Below, in pieces: positions 63,179-64,000 of a DNA stretch of 64,000 bases; position 1 is the first letter of the stretch, and each line of letters starts with the position of its first letter. The notes beneath the pieces were generated by a model. It ran no database searches. It saw only the letters and a list, made by a program, of their open reading frames with translations, and was not told the DNA's origin. The position numbers and the translations under genes were made by a program. The DNA is from Pseudomonadota bacterium (lineage in GTDB: Bacteria; Pseudomonadota; Gammaproteobacteria; Pseudomonadales; Pseudohongiellaceae). The stretch covers positions 62,001 to 126,000 of the forward strand of contig JAQCBT010000008.1 in NCBI GenBank assembly GCA_027621405.1, written 5' to 3'.

Positions 63179-64000
63179 ATGAAAACTGATATTGGCCCAC
63201 AGTTACCAGCACCTTCCCTGCCCCAGTCCCTGCTATGTTTCCTGGTAATCATCCTTATCATCGGCTGTGGCCTGTTCGTCTTCGCCATCGATCTGCATGT
63301 ACTCATGTTTCTGTGCCTGTTGTGGGCAGGCGGGAATGCTCATTTCCTGGGCTACGACTTCCCTGAAATCAGGGTCCTGATGAGCGAAGCCATTAACCGG
63401 GCGCTACCCGCAATCTACATATTCATTCTCATTGGTATGGTCATCGCCAGCTTCATGCACAGCGGCACCATCGCTGCGCTTATGTACTACGGACTTCAGT
63501 GGTTGAGTCCGGCGCTGTTCCTGCCTCTCGGCATGATTCTCTGCGCGCTGATGTCAGTTGCCACCGGCACTTCCTGGGGAACGGTTGGTACCCTGGGTGT
63601 AGTGTTCATGGGAATCGGCGGGGCCATGTCCATGCCTTTGCCATTGGTAGCCGGCATGGTGGTGTGCGGCGCCACATTCGGCGACAAGATGTCACCAGTC
63701 TCAGACACAACAAACCTGGCGGCCATGAGTGCGGGCACGAATCTGTACCGGCATATTTTCAGCATGTTGTATACCACCATGCCTGCATTTGCCCTCGCAC
63801 TCCTGATCTTTACAGTAATTGGCATTGGCTATAACGAGAGCAATCTGGCCACATCGGACATCAATACAATCCGCGATGCCCTGGTTGTCAACTACGACCT
63901 CTCCCCATTGATTGCCTTGCTTCCCATCATCGTGCTTGCCGTATTGAGTATCAGGCGTGTCGCCCCAGAGGTCAGCATGGCCGCGAGTATAATGGTCGCT
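63179..64000 (+). CDS. nhaC: NhaC-family Na+/H+ antiporter, N-terminal part (cut by window edge)
   Basis: 274 codons are open from the ATG at 63179 to the window end. The protein is very hydrophobic, with the NhaC motifs in order: ALPAIYIFILIGMVIASFMHSGTIAALMYYGL, LMSVATGTSWGTVGTLGVVFMGIGG, and MVVCGATFGDKMSPVSDTTNLAAMSAGTNLYRHI, including the conserved Asp/Ser/Thr cluster (DKMSPVSDTTN). It is an inner-membrane Na+/H+ exchanger, or in some members a malate:lactate/Na(+) exchanger. The C-terminal half lies outside the window. The NhaR-like regulator at 31555 is a possible controller. Confidence 0.9.
   Translation, partial: MKTDIGPQLPAPSLPQSLLCFLVIILIIGCGLFVFAIDLHVLMFLCLLWAGGNAHFLGYDFPEIRVLMSEAINRALPAIYIFILIGMVIASFMHSGTIAALMYYGLQWLSPALFLPLGMILCALMSVATGTSWGTVGTLGVVFMGIGGAMSMPLPLVAGMVVCGATFGDKMSPVSDTTNLAAMSAGTNLYRHIFSMLYTTMPAFALALLIFTVIGIGYNESNLATSDINTIRDALVVNYDLSPLIALLPIIVLAVLSIRRVAPEVSMAASIMVA

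Overview
The window looks like chromosome of an aerobic, probably marine-type gammaproteobacterium. This is inferred from the mix of genes: a complete-looking arginine succinyltransferase (AST) operon, SoxCD- and SorAB-type sulfite dehydrogenases, an NhaR regulator, NhaC-type Na+/H+ exchange, many secreted hydrolases with Sec or Tat signals, and two-component hybrid kinases. Composition is moderately GC-rich and even. No rRNA, tRNA, insertion sequence, phage or CRISPR array was seen. About 57 protein genes are supported, two of them cut by the window edges.

Layout. 1-10.2 kb is mostly minus strand: secreted amidohydrolases, a PTP-like phosphatase, a penicillin-acylase-type hydrolase, an MBL hydrolase, a GST, a GAF protein and a formyltransferase-like protein, with a plus-strand DmeF-type metal exporter. 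10.3-25.3 kb holds a lipoprotein, a CBS protein, a ModF-like double ATPase, a coupled esterase/dioxygenase pair, GAPDH, an SDR, a phosphoesterase, a UspE-like protein, a methyltransferase, a GMC oxidoreductase and a second GST. 25.3-32.5 kb is a striking block: a degenerate ABC exporter + HlyD adaptor + TolC channel, flanked on both sides by small proteins whose predicted fold order resembles ribosome-hibernation factors (HPF/RaiA), then nhaR. 33-39 kb carries a TPR protein with soxC-soxD and a DUF5916 barrel protein. 39-46 kb has a hybrid kinase, a 2OG-Fe(II) oxygenase, a nucleoside transporter/uridine kinase pair and alkaline phosphatase. 46.5-53.6 kb is the AST arginine catabolic operon with a divergent Lrp-family regulator. 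54-64 kb has a second hybrid kinase, an FMN 2-hydroxyacid oxidase, a SorAB pair, an Abhydrolase_10-type enzyme and the start of an NhaC antiporter.

The most notable item is invisible to normal gene calling: on the minus strand at 44327-44545 lies a 72-residue SelW/Rdx-family protein whose redox motif is CTAU, the U being an in-frame TGA. A 6-bp stem with a 5-nt GU-containing loop starts 15 nt after that TGA, fitting a bacterial SECIS element. It sits upstream of uridine kinase and a nucleoside transporter. Other points of interest are a 58-bp perfect palindrome at 17696-17753, three copies of a terminator-like hairpin after phoA (the first contains the phoA stop codon), a REP-like hairpin at 36665-36721, an orphan terminator with a possible small RNA near 53.8-54.1 kb, and an M20 hydrolase sitting in the AST operon where no astE is seen.
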